Shown: positions 22,521 through 35,039 of the stretch, in pieces | Numbering within the stretch: position 1 is the stretch's first letter | Layout of the letters: each line of letters opens with the position of its first letter | NCBI GenBank assembly: GCA_009760885.1 | Contig: CM019691.1 | Span: forward strand, 27,093,314 to 27,157,313 | Source of the DNA: Achatina immaculata | Taxonomy: Eukaryota > Mollusca > Gastropoda > Stylommatophora > Achatinidae | Length of the DNA: 64,000 nucleotides | Direction of reading: 5' to 3' | The notes under the pieces: model-generated | The model's database searches: none | Told to the model about the DNA's origin: nothing | What the model saw: only the letters and a program-made list of their open reading frames with translations | Made by a program: the position numbers and the translations under genes

Positions 22521-25500
22521 TTTGGCTTTTAATATCGGGAGAATGTTAAGACAGATAATGACAGCGCTGTCATACTGAAACACCGTGACAGTTAATGCAG
22601 TTTTATAGTTAGCTGTTGCTTAGTGATGCCTTTCTTTGTTCCTGTTTTTCTGGTTGTTTTTTTCTTTTTAATATTTTGTTTTCAAAATTCATTTTAAAAT
22701 CACGTGTGGACTATAAACTACGGACAGTGTGTTAAATTAATTAGAATAAAACGTTCTTTCATGCAGTATTTGCTTAATTTAGGAGTTTTCAGAATAGTAA
22801 ATACAATACTAAGCACGTAAATATTATATTGTAGGAGACAGGGAAAGCTTTAGTTTTGAGGCTGCGTTGTGTTCCGTAACACCAACGCCTGTTTTCTTTA
22901 AAATTTGCCAGAAACATTTCGTTTTTGTTGTGTAGTTCGCGACTTAATGCTGCACTTTGGACGCAAGCACCTGTTCTAGAAAGTCATGAAGATTATCTGC
23001 GTAAGTGAGATACAGGGATGAAAAGCGATATGAAAGGCACTGGAAAATCCAGGCAAGGCAGGTAAATGAACGAAAAACAATGTAAATGATGCTAAGGAAC
23101 CTGATGAATGAACAAACGCCTTATCGGAAATGAGTTAGACGTGGCACAATTAAAAGAGATCTTCATTTTCTCCCGTCCTGTTAGCTTTCCTTGTCACATG
23201 AAACGCGGAATGAGACTTAGATGTTTTCTGTTTTTAATGTATTTTTAAAATGTAGTAGCAGTTTGGTTTCAGCTCGTGAGAACGGAGTACATTACTTACA
23301 TAAGACAAAACAAAACTCTACCTTCTTTCATTTATGGCATGCCGTGCCAGCAGCAGATGGCGTTACGTTGCTCTTCTTTGTGCCGTATTTGTTGCTTTCA
23401 TCACCTACTTTCATCACCGCATGCCCTTGTCTTTGGCAGAAAAATAAAACTTACCATAAATAACAGCCGTTTCATGACGTTGATTTTCAGAAAAAAAGTG
23501 TCTTTTTTTTGTCTCTGCCGATTTAGAGATTAAAAAAAAAAAATGGCCAGTGATGAGATATTATCGGTAAAGTAGGTGCACAGCTTGCAAATTGTTCGAT
23601 GATTTAAGAAAAGATCGCCCGACCATCGTTACGAACGTAAGCTGTCCGGTCTTCTTTTGGATGAATATTCACACTTATATTTCTGAAATTGTGTTACCTT
23701 TCAAGTGTGAATATGAAGGTTGTTGCATTTTCTTCACGACGTTTCAGGTATCAGCAGTTTGTAGCTAACAGCCCCACCTTACCGCATGTCGCAGCTCTGC
23801 TGTAAAGTGTTTGAAAGTTGAGTCCATGATATCTGAGACACTGAACATTCTTCTATGCCAGGATCAGCAGGAGATTTGTAGATACCAACAGCAAGAAATT
23901 GTATCCTTCAGACTCCCGCAAGGCTGGAGAAAACCGTGGCCTCGTGCACTGTAGGATACATGGGCGGACGAAAATAGATGCTCTTGTTTATAGTTAACTT
24001 CTCGCCTTAAATGACGTCCTCTTTTAGAGTTTACGGCCCACTTAATGACTTCCTCGAGCTTTCACGTCTCAGTGGCTGTGCAGAAAGCGTGGATCAGCTG
24101 CTATCGGCATATCTGAACATTATGAGATTCATCCTTGAAGTGTTAGTTTGCCATATTCTTATACGAAACGATCTTGTGAAATGTGTTGCACAGGGAAAAC
24201 TATGCGGATGAACGAGAAGACCTCAGAAGTACAAGAATATAGGACAAAGCATTGGAAAGGGATTTTCAGAGAGACACAGAATGGACACTAGAGGCTTAAA
24301 ATGTTAACCTGAAATGAAGAAACATCGGACAGAATTTTAAAACTGATAATCACGATGACAGGACTTCAGACAAATTGACTGTAGAATGTAGTTACGTTTA
24401 GTTTGACTGTAGTATGTAGTTATGTTTATTTTTGTTATACTCAGTTTGGGAGAGACAAGATGGAAGATGTTGCTTTACACTGGTATTATCTCCGTCCTTT
24501 TCATGTAGTTTCCACTCATGAATCATCTTTGATAAAATAATACGTTTTTTGAAATATATTTGCAAGGGAGATGTAAGAGATGATGCATTTATATTAGTTT
24601 ACCTCACAACTCAGTCCAGAGCGAAATGGAAGTGAAGTGGGCGTAACGCCGTTCGAATAATCAATAACTTTCTCTCTCTCTCTCAACCTCTGTCTGTCTT
24701 AATCTCTTTCTCGCAATTTCTCTCTCTCTCTCTTTTCTCTCTATGTCTCCCTCTTTCTCTCTCAGCCTCTCTCTCCCAAAGCAGCAGACGAACCTGAAGC
24801 ATATCAAACTCTTACACTTGAACTACAATGTCATCTCTGGATCAGCCGGGCAGCTGAACTCCTCGTAAAACTCCGAGCTCGGGTTGGAATGATGTCACGT
24901 GCCTTTCTTCAGTCGTGCTCAACAGTTTTGGCGGAGCTCACATACCAGCTTCTGCCACAAGATCACGACATGGCTGCTCTTCTTTAGTCGTGCTCTCTTT
25001 TCTCTCTCTCTTTTTTTTTGGTTTTGTTTTGTTATGTAAGGAAATCTTTTAAAATAGTTACCTGACACGCTGGCGTAATGGAAGCTTTAAAAATAGGTAC
25101 CAGATATTCTGGTGGAAGAGAAGCCGCCTCTGAAAGCACAGATTGTTGACCGCAGAACAAAGGAAGCGAGAGTACAGAAGGTTGTCAGTGAGTTAAGGGG
25201 TAAGCAAACATTAACGTAATAAAAAAAAACAAAAAACATCAGCCCTTATATATTAGACCACGCCTGAGTTCCCCCAAGGAGAGTTTTCCCGCATGAAAAG
25301 ATGAGACTTCGAGTGAAATAAAGGGGAGGGGGGCGCAAGACCGACATAGCTGTACTCGTTTATTCTACCTAACAGTAATTTAAGTGACACGTTTTCCTGC
25401 CTGGTCAATGTTTCATGTAAGATTACAGGCAAGTGGACGGAGCTGCAATCTACACCTGGAACTGGAGAAGCATAACAGATACATCAAGCTCAGAAAGTGA

Positions 25501-25614
25501 CACTGATGTATTTTTTTTTAAAAACGCGTGGAGGGAGCAGCCAGGCGAGTAAGAGTAGAAGAAAAAGAAAGCTTCTATTTTTTTTGTTTGATTGTTACAC
25601 AACATTATGTATCA
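22521..25614. other. Intronic sequence with CT-rich patches
   Basis: About 3 kb with no recognised gene or element. CT-rich tracts lie near 24670-24780. Open frames at 23221-23533 and 24011-24211 (+) match nothing known to me. This is the longest stretch without clear repeats, so it is the best place to search for a nested exon. Confidence 0.45.
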
Positions 25615-25880
25615 GGCCCGGAGGTGTCGGCTGCCATGTCTCTCAGTAGTTTCCGATCTTTGATGCTTTCCATCAGTTCTGTTGTTATGCTTCTCCCATG
25701 TTATTCTGTCGAGCCATCTTAGATTTTCTCTCTTAGCCTGCCTCTCCCTCTTTCTTGCCTCCAGTTTTCCCCGTTGTCACGATATCTTCGATTCCTCCTC
25801 TTCTCCTTATATGGCCAGTGAACCTAGACTGTTTCCTACTAGTGTGTTTATTAAGGTTCGTTTCTCATTGGCTTTGCATT
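25615..25880 (-). pseudogene. LINE C-terminal fragment
   Basis: The reverse complement aligns by eye with 62420-62640 (+): GAAACGAACCTTAATAAA, CAGTCTAGGTTCA(C/T)TGG, GTGACAAC(G/A)GGGAAAA and GGAAACT. The homology stops near 25880, which marks the 5' truncation. The frame is broken. Confidence 0.75.
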
Positions 25881-26207
25881 GTTATGTAAGCGTTGTAATA
25901 TTTGAGCCGTATCCAAAGTCTGGGCAAGTCAGTATCCTGTAAAACGGGACTAAGAGTCTAGATCTGGCCGCAGTGAAAGGGTATGGATGGAAATATGAAG
26001 CACACCTAAAGATCCACTGACGATGACGTTGAATAGAGGCGATCCCTCTTCTTGTCTTGATGAGTGAGAATGTGAAACTGAACGAAGACGAAGAGGAAGA
26101 ATATGAGAAGGAAGAAGAAGAAGAGGAGAAGGACTAATCTCATAGCCATGTGAACTATACACGGGCCTAAAGGCATACGACTTTGGAAGTACATATTATT
26201 ATATAAC

Positions 26208-26785
26208 AGTTAATCTTTTCCTTCAGACATTATTGTCCTTTGTGTGGCCGATTTAACCGTTAATTCCTCCAGACATTATTGTTCTTTCTGTGTCCGACTT
26301 AACAGTTAATTCCTCCAGACATTATTGTTCTTTCTGTGTCCGACTTAATAGTTAATTCCTCCAGACATTATTGTTCTTTCTGTGTCCGACTTAACAGTTA
26401 ATTCCTCCAGACATTATTGTTCTTTCTGTGTCCGACTTAACAGTTAATTCCTCCAGACATTATTGTTCTTTCTGTGGCGGACTTAACAGTTAATTCCTCC
26501 AGACATTATTGTTCTTTCTGTGGCGGACTTAACAGTTAATTCCTCCAGACATTATTGTTCTTTCTGTGTCCGACTTAACAGTTAATTCCTCCAGACATTA
26601 TTGTTCTTTCTGTGGCGGACTTAACAGTTAATTCCTCCAGACATTATTGTTCTTTCTGTGGCGGACTTAACAGTTAATTCCTCCAGACATTATTGTTCTT
26701 TCTGTGGCGGACTTAACAGTTAATTCCTCCAGACATTATTGTTCTTTCTGTGGCGGACTTAACAGTTAATTCCTCCAGACATTAA
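26208..26785. repeat. 46-bp minisatellite, about 12.5 copies, two unit types
   Basis: ACATTATTGTTCTTTCTGTG then (T)CCGACTTAACAGTTAATTCC, with 46-bp steps (26281 and 26327). Units carry either TGTCCGAC or TGGCGGAC. The first half is mostly TGTCC and the last half mostly TGGCG, apart from these sites nearly identical. Confidence 0.95.
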
Positions 26786-27419
26786 TGTAATGCCTGGAGT
26801 AGTTTCACTGTGGCCGACTCAGAGAATCAGATATTATTAAAAGCGTATGATCAGGGGCACGACGCCCGGAAGCCGTCACAAACATCCGAGACTCGCCTGC
26901 ATTAACATGGTCAGCAAAGCCCAGAAAGTCATAAACACGTGCATCTTTCACAAATCATTTCCATCTCAGATTTTGTACATCTGTGACTGCATTCAGTTTC
27001 ATTTGCGCATGGTGATTACCTTTCAGACAGACTAATCTACATGCATGTGCTTATTATTTAAGCATTAAAAAGATACTGGGCCTAATCTGCCAGTGCGTTA
27101 GCTTGTAAATGTTGCTGTATCTTTAATTTGCTTGTTTCTGGTTCACAGATTACATTGGAAACCTACCTTACCTTTTATTATTTACATTGAAGTCATTCCT
27201 CGCCTTTATTTAAATATAAGTAATACCTGACATTCATTCAGATCTGACTGCCAGTCTTCTGTAAATCGTTCTTCATATTAATTTTAGTTTAAATGTCCTT
27301 CCTGTTTAAATCATATCGTGTGGGAATGTGGCAGTGTTGTCCATTTTTTCCGCTTTAAAAAAATCTCCCGATTATTTATTTTTACTATTACAGGGAACAG
27401 TTTATTGAATGAATGTGTG
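26786..27419. other. Intronic sequence, nothing recognised
   Basis: AT-rich unique sequence. No domain is recognised. Confidence 0.5.
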
Positions 27420-27787
27420 GTGTGACAGACAGACAGACAGAACAGACAGGCAGGCAAGCAGACAGACAGAACACGCAGACAGGCAGACAGACAGATAGAA
27501 CAGACAGAATAGGACAGGACCGACAGGCAGGCAGGCAGACAGAACAGACAAAATAGGACAGGACAGACAGACAGACAGACCGACAGGCATGCAGACAGAC
27601 AGACAGGCAGGCAGACAGACAAGGAATAAAGAAACGTTATTTTGAATTCTGCCTTTTATCTCCGACTGCCACGCCCCCGTACACTTTCAACATTAATTTA
27701 AAACACGGGCACTGAATGATAAAGTTGAACTCAGACAGACAGACTTAAGAAAGAAAGAAAGAAAGAAAAAAGAAAGAAAGAAAGAAA
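27420..27787. repeat. (CAGA)n-like and (GAAA)n microsatellites
   Basis: An imperfect CAGACAGGCAG / CAGAACAGA array runs at 27420-27625, with ACAGAATAGGACAGGAC inserts. A (GAAA)n tract lies at about 27747-27787. Confidence 0.92.
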
Positions 27788-28149
27788 CACCTGTGTTTAA
27801 CATATGGCAGTATTCTCCACATTCCAGCAGTTCTGAAATGTATAACCTGTGACCCACAAACCACAAATTCCTTCCAACTTTCTCAATCATGGGATGTAAA
27901 CAGCGGCCACATTTAAAGTGATTCACATACTTTCCCTATTTGTGACTTGGCAGTCGAAACACATGTTCCTATTCCCTTGCGAATTTACAGAGTGTCTTTA
28001 TGGGCGTTTTGGGGGTGGGGGGGGGGGAGAGGGTACGGGGACGAATAGATTGATAAATTTAACCATGATTGCCAACATGCTGTTTATATGTTATTAAAAT
28101 GCCGTGTCCATACAAGCCTTACATTCATTTGATATAAGATTGCACAATC

Positions 28150-28575
28150 ATAGAGATAGCCGTCACAGTCATGCTTCTTCATCTTTTGTGACGCTGCTTG
28201 TTACCAGTCAGCTCAGATGCTCCTCATTTCCCGTGCCACTTGGTCAGTGCGCTATTTTAATCTTTACCTTCCTCTCCTCCTTTTTTTTCCTCCTCGAATT
28301 TTCCCGTCATTACCAAGTTTCCCGAACTTCTGTCATCTCGTGACATGTCTGTCCAGGAATGTTTAATTGCCATCTTATTATAATTCTAACTAGTTTTCCT
28401 AGTTCTAGAGTTTGTGTGAAGGCTTCCTTTATTTGCCAGTGTCTACCCAGGCTACCTGTTAGATCTTGCTCCAAAACGACAGCCATGTTGCTTGTGGTTT
28501 CTTTTCGTTATTTATCGAAGTTTCACAACTGTATAGCAATGTTTTGTTTGTGTTTCCCAAAGGGCCGAGTATGGT
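28150..28575 (-). pseudogene. Decayed LINE C-terminal fragment
   Basis: The reverse complement reads like the LINE end (NLVMTGKFEE and surrounding) and shares blocks with 35040-35545 (+) and 35800-36105 (minus), such as CTTGGTCAGTGC. Many stops and length changes are present. A C-run lies at 28615-28629, just beyond. Confidence 0.45.
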
Positions 28576-28789
28576 AAAGGTTGTACCGTAAATCATCCAG
28601 CACTTTCATGTTAGCCCCCCCCCCCCCCCAAACAAAGTAGACGTTGCCGTGAAGGTTTTGTTTTTTCTTGCAGGTGGCCAAGAAATGTTTAGCACTCACT
28701 CCTTCCTGCCGTCTCCAAGTTACCAAACACCTCTCACTCGACTTCATCCTTCAGAATTGCCTACTTGATACCCATTGGATTTCATTTTA

Positions 28790-28960
28790 TTTTGGATTAG
28801 TAGTTCGTTGCTGGGCGAATATATTCCGACGTATAAGTGTAATTATTTTTGGATTAGTAGTTCGATCCAGGGCGAATATATTCCGACGTATAATTGTAAT
28901 TATTTTGGATTAGTAGTTCGATGCAGGGCGAATATATTCCGACGTATAATTGTAAAGGTT
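28790..28960. repeat. 56/57-bp tandem repeat, 3 copies
   Basis: TTGGATTAGTAGTTCG and GGGCGAATATATTCCGACGT recur at 28794, 28851 and 28907. Confidence 0.93.
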
Positions 28961-29184
28961 AATGTATGTAGTTAAGGGTGTCAGGAGGATGTTGGCTGTG
29001 TAAAGATAATCATACATTTTCTCATTTTCGGAGCATGTACACCAAAAAATTCTTAGACACAAGAGCATAGGTGCGGTTTTTTTAATGGAAGGTAATGAAC
29101 AGAAGGTATTTTACCGGTAATTATTGCTTAATTGAATATTACGCTTAGTGAATATTTTTTGTAGTTTTTTTCATATGAAAGAAG

Positions 29185-29235
29185 GTATTTGTGGTGGTGG
29201 TGGTGGTAGTAGTAGTAGTACCAGCAGCAGCTTAA

Positions 29236-29270
<35 letters not shown>

Positions 29271-29530
29271 ACTGTAGTAGTAGCAGGAGTAGTAGTAGTA
29301 GCAGGAGTAGTAGTAGTAGTAGAAACAGTAGTAGCAATAGTAGTAATAGTAATAGTAGTAGCAGTGTAAGTAGTAGTAGCAGTAAAGGTAGTAGTAGTAC
29401 TAGTAGTAGTAATAGCAGTAGTAGTAGTAGTAGTAGTAGCAGCAGCAGCAGCAGCAGTAGCACTAGTAGCATTAGCAGTATTAATAGCAGTAGTAATAGT
29501 TAAATTAATTGTAATAGTAGCAGCAGCAGT
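29185..29530. repeat. About 340-bp (AGT)n trinucleotide tract
   Basis: Starts as (GGT)n and becomes long (AGT)n runs with AGC, AAT and ACT interruptions. Homopolymer-type frames on both strands are artefacts. Confidence 0.95.
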
Positions 29531-29845
29531 CTTTTTTTTCTTCGTGCTAGAAACTGATTTTTGAAACAGGTAGATGTGGTCTATTTGTAGCTTTTTCTGT
29601 ACATTATTTCTTGCGCAACTTCTCTCATTCATACCCTGATTCGCGACTGCTGTAATCGTCCACGGCAAGAAGAAGCCATGTTTGTGATACACAGTTCAGT
29701 CTCTTTGGGGTTTTTTGGGCCTTCATTCTTTTTTTTCTTCTCAGAATCTTGCACGGAGTTGCTTGTCATGTGCGATGATCTCTTGTCAGTTTCTCTAGTT
29801 CCCCATGATTGCTGGTAAATTTCTCGTGGATGTCTTAATCTTTCA

Positions 29846-29943
29846 GATGGCCTAGTTGGCTGAGTGGCCAGGCGCTCGGTCTGCTAATCCGGAGGTACCG
29901 GGTTGAAGTTCCAGCAATGGGGATTTTGTTTTTTTCTGGTACT
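29846..29943 (+). mobile_element. tRNA-Ser-like SINE head (5' half, split by a LINE)
   Basis: GATGGCCTAGTTGGCTGAG begins a tRNA-like stretch. TGGCTGAGTGG is a good A box, TCTGCTAATCCGG resembles a tRNA-Ser(GCU) anticodon loop, and GGTTGAAGTTCC is a degraded B box. The body appears to continue at 31355, beyond a LINE insertion. Confidence 0.7.
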
Positions 29944-31354
29944 TCATTCATTCATTTGCGTGTCCCTTGCGGAACTTTGCCTCCCAAACAGCACTCCTGT
30001 AGGCCTCTCGGCTGTGAGCAAGATGGCCTGCTGATGCTGCATCCATTTGCAGATCATCAACGATGTCTTGCAGCCATCTTCGTTTTGGTCTTCCTCGCTT
30101 TCTTTTTCCCATTATGTATCCTTCCAATACGGTCTTCTCTAAATTATCATGACGTTTAATGTGTCCAAAATATTTAAGTTTTCTCTCTTTAATCCTCTTT
30201 ACTAGCCAGCCTTCTTCAATATTAAGCTCTTGCAGTATAGATATATTTGTTCTTTTTTGTGTCCACGATATTTGGAGAACTCTTCTGTAGCATTTACATT
30301 CAAAGGCATTTATGTGTTTCTCATCTGTTTTGTTAAGTGTCCAGGTCTCACAGGCATATGTTGCTATGGGAAAGATGCATGCCCTTAAAAATCTTATTTT
30401 TGTGGTTCTGTCTGTCCTCCCCACAGATTCTTTATTTGCTTTACTTTCTGAAGAGCGATAGATGTCCTCTTTTTAATTTCCCTCATTGTATCTCCATTAT
30501 TAGTTAGTAGTGATCCAAGATATTCAAAACTCTCCACTTCTTCCAGTTTTTCCTCATTGATACATATTTCAGCTGCCTTGTTTGTTTTGTCAGTTGTCAT
30601 CAATTTAGTTTTCTTCGCATTAAGATAGAGGTTTTGCTCTTCACAATTCTTACGGACTGACATAATTAGTTTTTCCATTCCTTTTTGTGTTGTGGACAGT
30701 AATATTGTGTCATCAGCATATCTAATGTCTGGTATTTCATAACCTCCAGTTGTTATGGCATCGTAATATTCTTTGTCTACATCTTCTTTAACATTTCTCA
30801 TTATATTTTCAGTATACAAGTTAAATAAGTAGGGTGACAATATGCACCCCTGACGGACCCCTGTTTTATGTCAAACCAAGTTGTTGTTTCACCATTTATT
30901 CTTACTGCTTGTTGGTCTAAATACAGCAATGATGTTAATTGTATTAAATGTGTTGGAAATCCCATTTTTTCCATTATTTCCCAAAGTTTCTGGTGTTGTA
31001 CACAATCAAATGCTTTTGAGTAGTCTATAAAGGATAAATATAGATTCACATTAAACTCTCTGCATTTCTCTATTATTAATCTTAGATTGAATATATGATC
31101 TCTTGATCCTCTTCCTTCCCTGAAACCAGCTTGGACCATATTGACATCTTCTTCTATTTTCTTTCGAAGTCTACCCATTATGATTTTGAACAGAATTTTA
31201 CTGGCATGACTAATCAGGTCAGCAGTTTTGTAGTTTGTGCATAATTTCAAGTTACCCTTTTGTGGCAGTGGTATGAATAGTTCTTTTCCATTCTTTGGGC
31301 CAAATACCTGAATGCCATATCTTTTTACATAGTGCATGATAGATTTCTGGTACT
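29933..31354 (-). mobile_element. LINE insertion, (AATG)n-tailed family, 11-bp TSD, nested in a SINE
   Basis: TTTCTGGTACT occurs at 29933-29943 and 31344-31354 and flanks a 1,400-bp insert (29944-31343) read on the minus strand. Reverse-transcriptase regions appear in order: VQAGFREGRGSRDH, motif A FIDYSKAFDCV, a damaged motif B near IKQGSVRG, then, after a frame break, YADDTILLS (motif C). The C-terminal CETWTLNKT, KYFGHIKRHDN, GKRKRGRPKRRW and EAKFRKGHA follow, with an (AATG)n tail. At least two frame breaks make it inactive. No endonuclease is present because the copy is 5'-truncated. It is the longest of three copies of this family here. Confidence 0.92.
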
Positions 31355-31510
31355 ACCACACCAAAAATCTCCTAGTGTCCACCCAGCCTCTAAAAATGGG
31401 TGCCAGAGAAATAAGGGGAGGTAAATACCACCAGGCGTGATAGTGACCACATCACTCTTTCATGTGCCGAAGGTCTTGGAAATACCAGCCTAACATCCTA
31501 CCCTCAGTAT
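31355..31510 (+). mobile_element. SINE body (3' half, split by a LINE)
   Basis: GTGTCCACCCAGCC, AAAAATGGGTGCC and GTAAATACCACCAGGCGTGA, then GTGACCACATC and TTTCATGTGCCGAAGGTC, resemble the conserved core and tail of tRNA-SINEs. If the LINE is removed, this joins the head at 29846-29932. The 3' end is uncertain. Confidence 0.65.
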
Positions 31511-32240
31511 ATCTTAATGACATGGAAACGAGGATTTTACCTTTTGATTTATTCCTTCATATGCCATATATAGGTATATTAATGTCAGCAGAAATAACGT
31601 TTCCTTGAAATCAGTGGTTATTGTGCTTCGTAACCACTGGGTCAACGGAAAGATTTTGTGAGTTCAAGCGGCAAAACTGAATTGGCTTAGCATTGCCTGG
31701 GTTCTATTTATTGCTTTATTTTTGATGAGTTGTTCACAGTTGTTCTCAGATCAGAAATGGGGTCTGTAGCCCCCCCCCCCCCCAAAAAAAATGGCTAAGA
31801 ACCGTTGCTTAATATGATAACCACATCCAGTCCTTTTCTCGCAGCAGCACAGAGTCAGGAAGTTAGACCAACGAGCTACCCACGGTTGCTCCACAGGTAG
31901 TTGATTCTTTCTTCCATCCAAGATCCACGTTGTGAACTTGCTGCCTTCGTGCAGAACATTCCTGGACGTTGGCAAACTGAGGTGACATTCTGGGTGCAGT
32001 AAAGACTTTGAGATTGTCGCAGAATGTGATGGAGCTGATCGCATAAATGTATTCCTAATACAGTCGTTGACCTGGTAGAGGCCTCATCTCTTGTTTATGC
32101 ATTAATGGTGGCCAGGAAGAGAGACGTCTTGTAAGAAAAAAAAACAGCGGGATATTTTGTGGAAGAAATAAAGAAAGGTGCTTTTTTGTTTTGTTGGGAA
32201 TGTACAAGGCCTCCCGAAGGAATTTTGTTAAGGTGATGCA
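31511..32240. other. Intronic sequence, nothing firmly recognised
   Basis: A C14/A8 homopolymer lies at about 31771-31792. The 97-codon minus frame at 31751-32044 is uninterrupted, but I could not assign it. Confidence 0.45.
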
Positions 32241-32311
32241 TAAATCTCACTCTCTCTCTCTTTCTCTCTCTCTCTTTCTCTTTCTCTTTCTCTCTCTCTC
32301 TCTCTCTCTTT
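32241..32311. repeat. (CT)n/(CTTT)n microsatellite
   Basis: About 70 bp of CT repeats with TTT interruptions. Confidence 0.93.
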
Positions 32312-32592
32312 CACTTCCCCCACACCAAAATCCCCTACATTCCTTAATATTTTTCCATGCACCACGGCCTCTCCCTCTCCCACTCTTTAAAACAAAGAAA
32401 TCCCCCCCTCCCCGGAGCTATGCACCGGTTGGACGTCTCGCTGGACCAGGAAGTGTGTGTGCAAGCAACACTCATTTGGTCCTTTACGGCCGTCCGGTAA
32501 TATTTTACATTTCTGTTTTCGGATTGACCTGCCGTGAACGCAGAGAAAACGCTGCTCATGTAAGGCTGGTTGCTGTTTAAATATATTGCAGT

Positions 32593-34344
32593 ATGTTCAA
32601 AAGCACAACTGGTCAGTGGAGAAAGAGAAAAAATTGAAAGGTGGAGGGAACACTTTAACACCCTACTAAACAGAACACAAGCAGCACAAACAGTAGACAT
32701 ACCTGAAGCAAAAACGGAACTAAACATCAATACAGGACCAATAACAATAAATGAAATAAAGGAGGCGATAAAGAAGCTAAAATCAGACAGGGCACCAGGT
32801 GAAGATGAAGTGACTGCGGAGATGTTGAAAGCAGAAGAAACAGAAACACCAAAACAACTTTGCCGGATATTACAACAAATTTGGGATCTAGAAAAAGCCC
32901 CAGATGAGTGGAAAACTGGGCTTATAGTAAAACTACCAAAGAAGGGTGACCTCAGAGATTGCGGGAACTGGAGAGGCATTACCCTTCTGCCACTCACCAG
33001 TAAAGTATTTTGCAGAATAATCATCAACAGAACTGTACCAACACTTGAAGAAAAACTTCGGAAAGAGCAGGCAGGATTTAGGAAAGGAAGATCATGCATA
33101 GACCACATATTTGTACTTAGACAAATATTAGAACAGGCAAATGAGTGGCATAGTACAACATATGCATTATTCATAGATTTTGAGAAAGCCTTTGACAGTG
33201 TCAACAGAGATGCACTGTGGAAAATCCTAAGATGGCATGGCCTCCCCCATAAAATAGCTAATGTAATCAAAACACTATACGAGGGTTTTCAGTGCAAAGT
33301 TATCTGTGGAGAACATACCTCCAGCAGCTTTAGGGTACAAACAGGAGTGAAACAGGGATGTGTACTATCACCAACATTATTTATCTTGGCAGTAAACTGG
33401 TTAATGAAGGAGGCAACATCAGACAAACGCAGAGGATTACAATAGACCCTTGACACAGTGCTGGAGGACCTTGGCTTTGCGGACGACATTTGTCTATTAT
33501 CAAACAGTCACAAAGATATGCAAGATAAAATAAACAAGCTAACTCAGAATGCAAACAACATAGGACTAAAGATCAACGTAGGAAAGACAAAGTTAATGAA
33601 GCAAAATGTGAACAACAGAAATGTACTCAGAGTAGATAACAAGTTAGTGGAGGAGGTCAACGAATTTGTATACCTTGGCAGCAGAGTAGTAGAAAATGGA
33701 GACAGCACAGAGGACATCAACAGCAGACTTACTAGAGCAAACCAGGCTTTTGCAATGCTGCAGACTATATGGAAATAAAAAAAACTAAGCATAAATATGA
33801 AAATCAGGATATTTAAGAGTAATGTAAAAAAAACTAAGCATAAATATGAAAATCAGGATATTTAAGAGTAATGTTCTAAGTGTACTACTCTATGGAAGTG
33901 AATGCTGGAAAATCACCAAAACCATAGAAAACAAGTTGAATTCTTTCCAAACTAAATGTTTACGAAGAATTAGAAAAATATTTTGGCCAAACACCATAAG
34001 AAATAACATCTTATTAGCAGAAATGCAGATGAAACCACTGACAACAATTATTGAGGAAAGACGCTGGCGATGGTTGGGACATGTGCTCCGAATGACTGAC
34101 AACTCATTACCAAAAATAGCACTAAGATAGACACCACAGGGGAGCAGAAGTAAGGGTAGATCAAAAGAGACATGGAGAAGAACAACAGAAAGGATGTTGA
34201 GCAATAGAGGGCTCACCTGGGCAAGAGCAGAAAAAAAGGCGAGGGACAGGCGTTTGTGGAAAACCCTTGCGGAAGCCCCATGTGCCCTGGGGACTTAAGG
34301 TTCAGAGAGAGAGAGAGAGAGAGAGAGAGATGTTCAAAAGCACA
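32593..34344 (+). mobile_element. LINE insertion with near-complete RT, (GA)n tail, 15-bp TSD
   Basis: ATGTTCAAAAGCACA occurs at 32593-32607 and 34330-34344 and bounds a 1,722-bp insert ending in (GA)n. The frame from about 32600 gives the RT: KLPKKGDLRDCGNWRG, EQAGFRKGRSCIDHI, motif A FIDFEKAFDSV and motif B GVKQGCVLSPTLF. A TAG stop follows (33443-33445, where relatives have Trp), then motif C GFADDICLLS in the same frame. A TAA at 33776-33778 and a 49-bp tandem duplication (33785 repeated at 33834) break the next part. It continues as LLYGSECW, RRWRWLGHVLRM and, past another stop, GRSKETWRR and a WKTLAEAPCA-like end. The catalytic Asp residues of motifs A and C are kept. There is no endonuclease (5' truncation). 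Confidence 0.95.
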
Positions 34345-35039
34345 CCTTCTTATGTTGAGAAATATTTTCAGTTATCAGAGGATATGCATACGGTCTCACG
34401 AACAACAGGGGGAGATAACTTTATACTCATCAGTCCTCTGTACTCCCACTGGGGCATAAAGCATCAACAAACGTTCTCCGGCCAGTGTCTTGAGCAAGTC
34501 GGGATACCTCACACCATGTCTTTCCCGCTTTCTCTGGTTCTTCCTGTCTTGTGTGTGTCTGTGGCCCCAGTGGCCTGCCCCCACCCCCAATCTTTTCCCT
34601 CGGGGTGTTCAGTTCAAGGGCTACAGGGGCGTCTTGTTTTTAATTTCATGTTGTCAGTAGGCAAAGAATCGCCCTTGCCTTCCCGTCTGATACCCTGCCT
34701 TTTTATCTCTCAACATTCACGCCGTCTCACACGTTCAGACTCAGTGCGTAGCACACGGGGACTGCAATGAAGGTGGACAGGTTCAGCTACTGAACCACGC
34801 GCCACTGCCTGCTGATATTCGTATTACTAACCTTTACTGCAGTCGTCGTCGCATTTATCTGTCACCGCAGTGAATGCATGGAAAGGAATCCGCAGGTGTC
34901 AGGGTAAGCTGTTTGTAAGCAACAATACAAACTTTTGTAATTTGTAGTTCTCGTCTCTTCTTCCAAGCTATAACAACAGGGAGAGGGGAAAAAAAATCAG
35001 TGTATCAAAGAAAGACAAGTGCAAAAATGTGGTACATCA
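34345..35039. other. Intronic sequence, nothing recognised
   Basis: The overlapping 167-codon + frame starting at 34267 begins inside the LINE tail and has no domain. Near 34740-34800 a possible tRNA-like remnant lacks a convincing B box. Confidence 0.45.

Noticed and set aside
31751..32044. A 97-codon minus frame as transposase remnant
   Set aside because: No catalytic or zinc-finger motif could be recognised.
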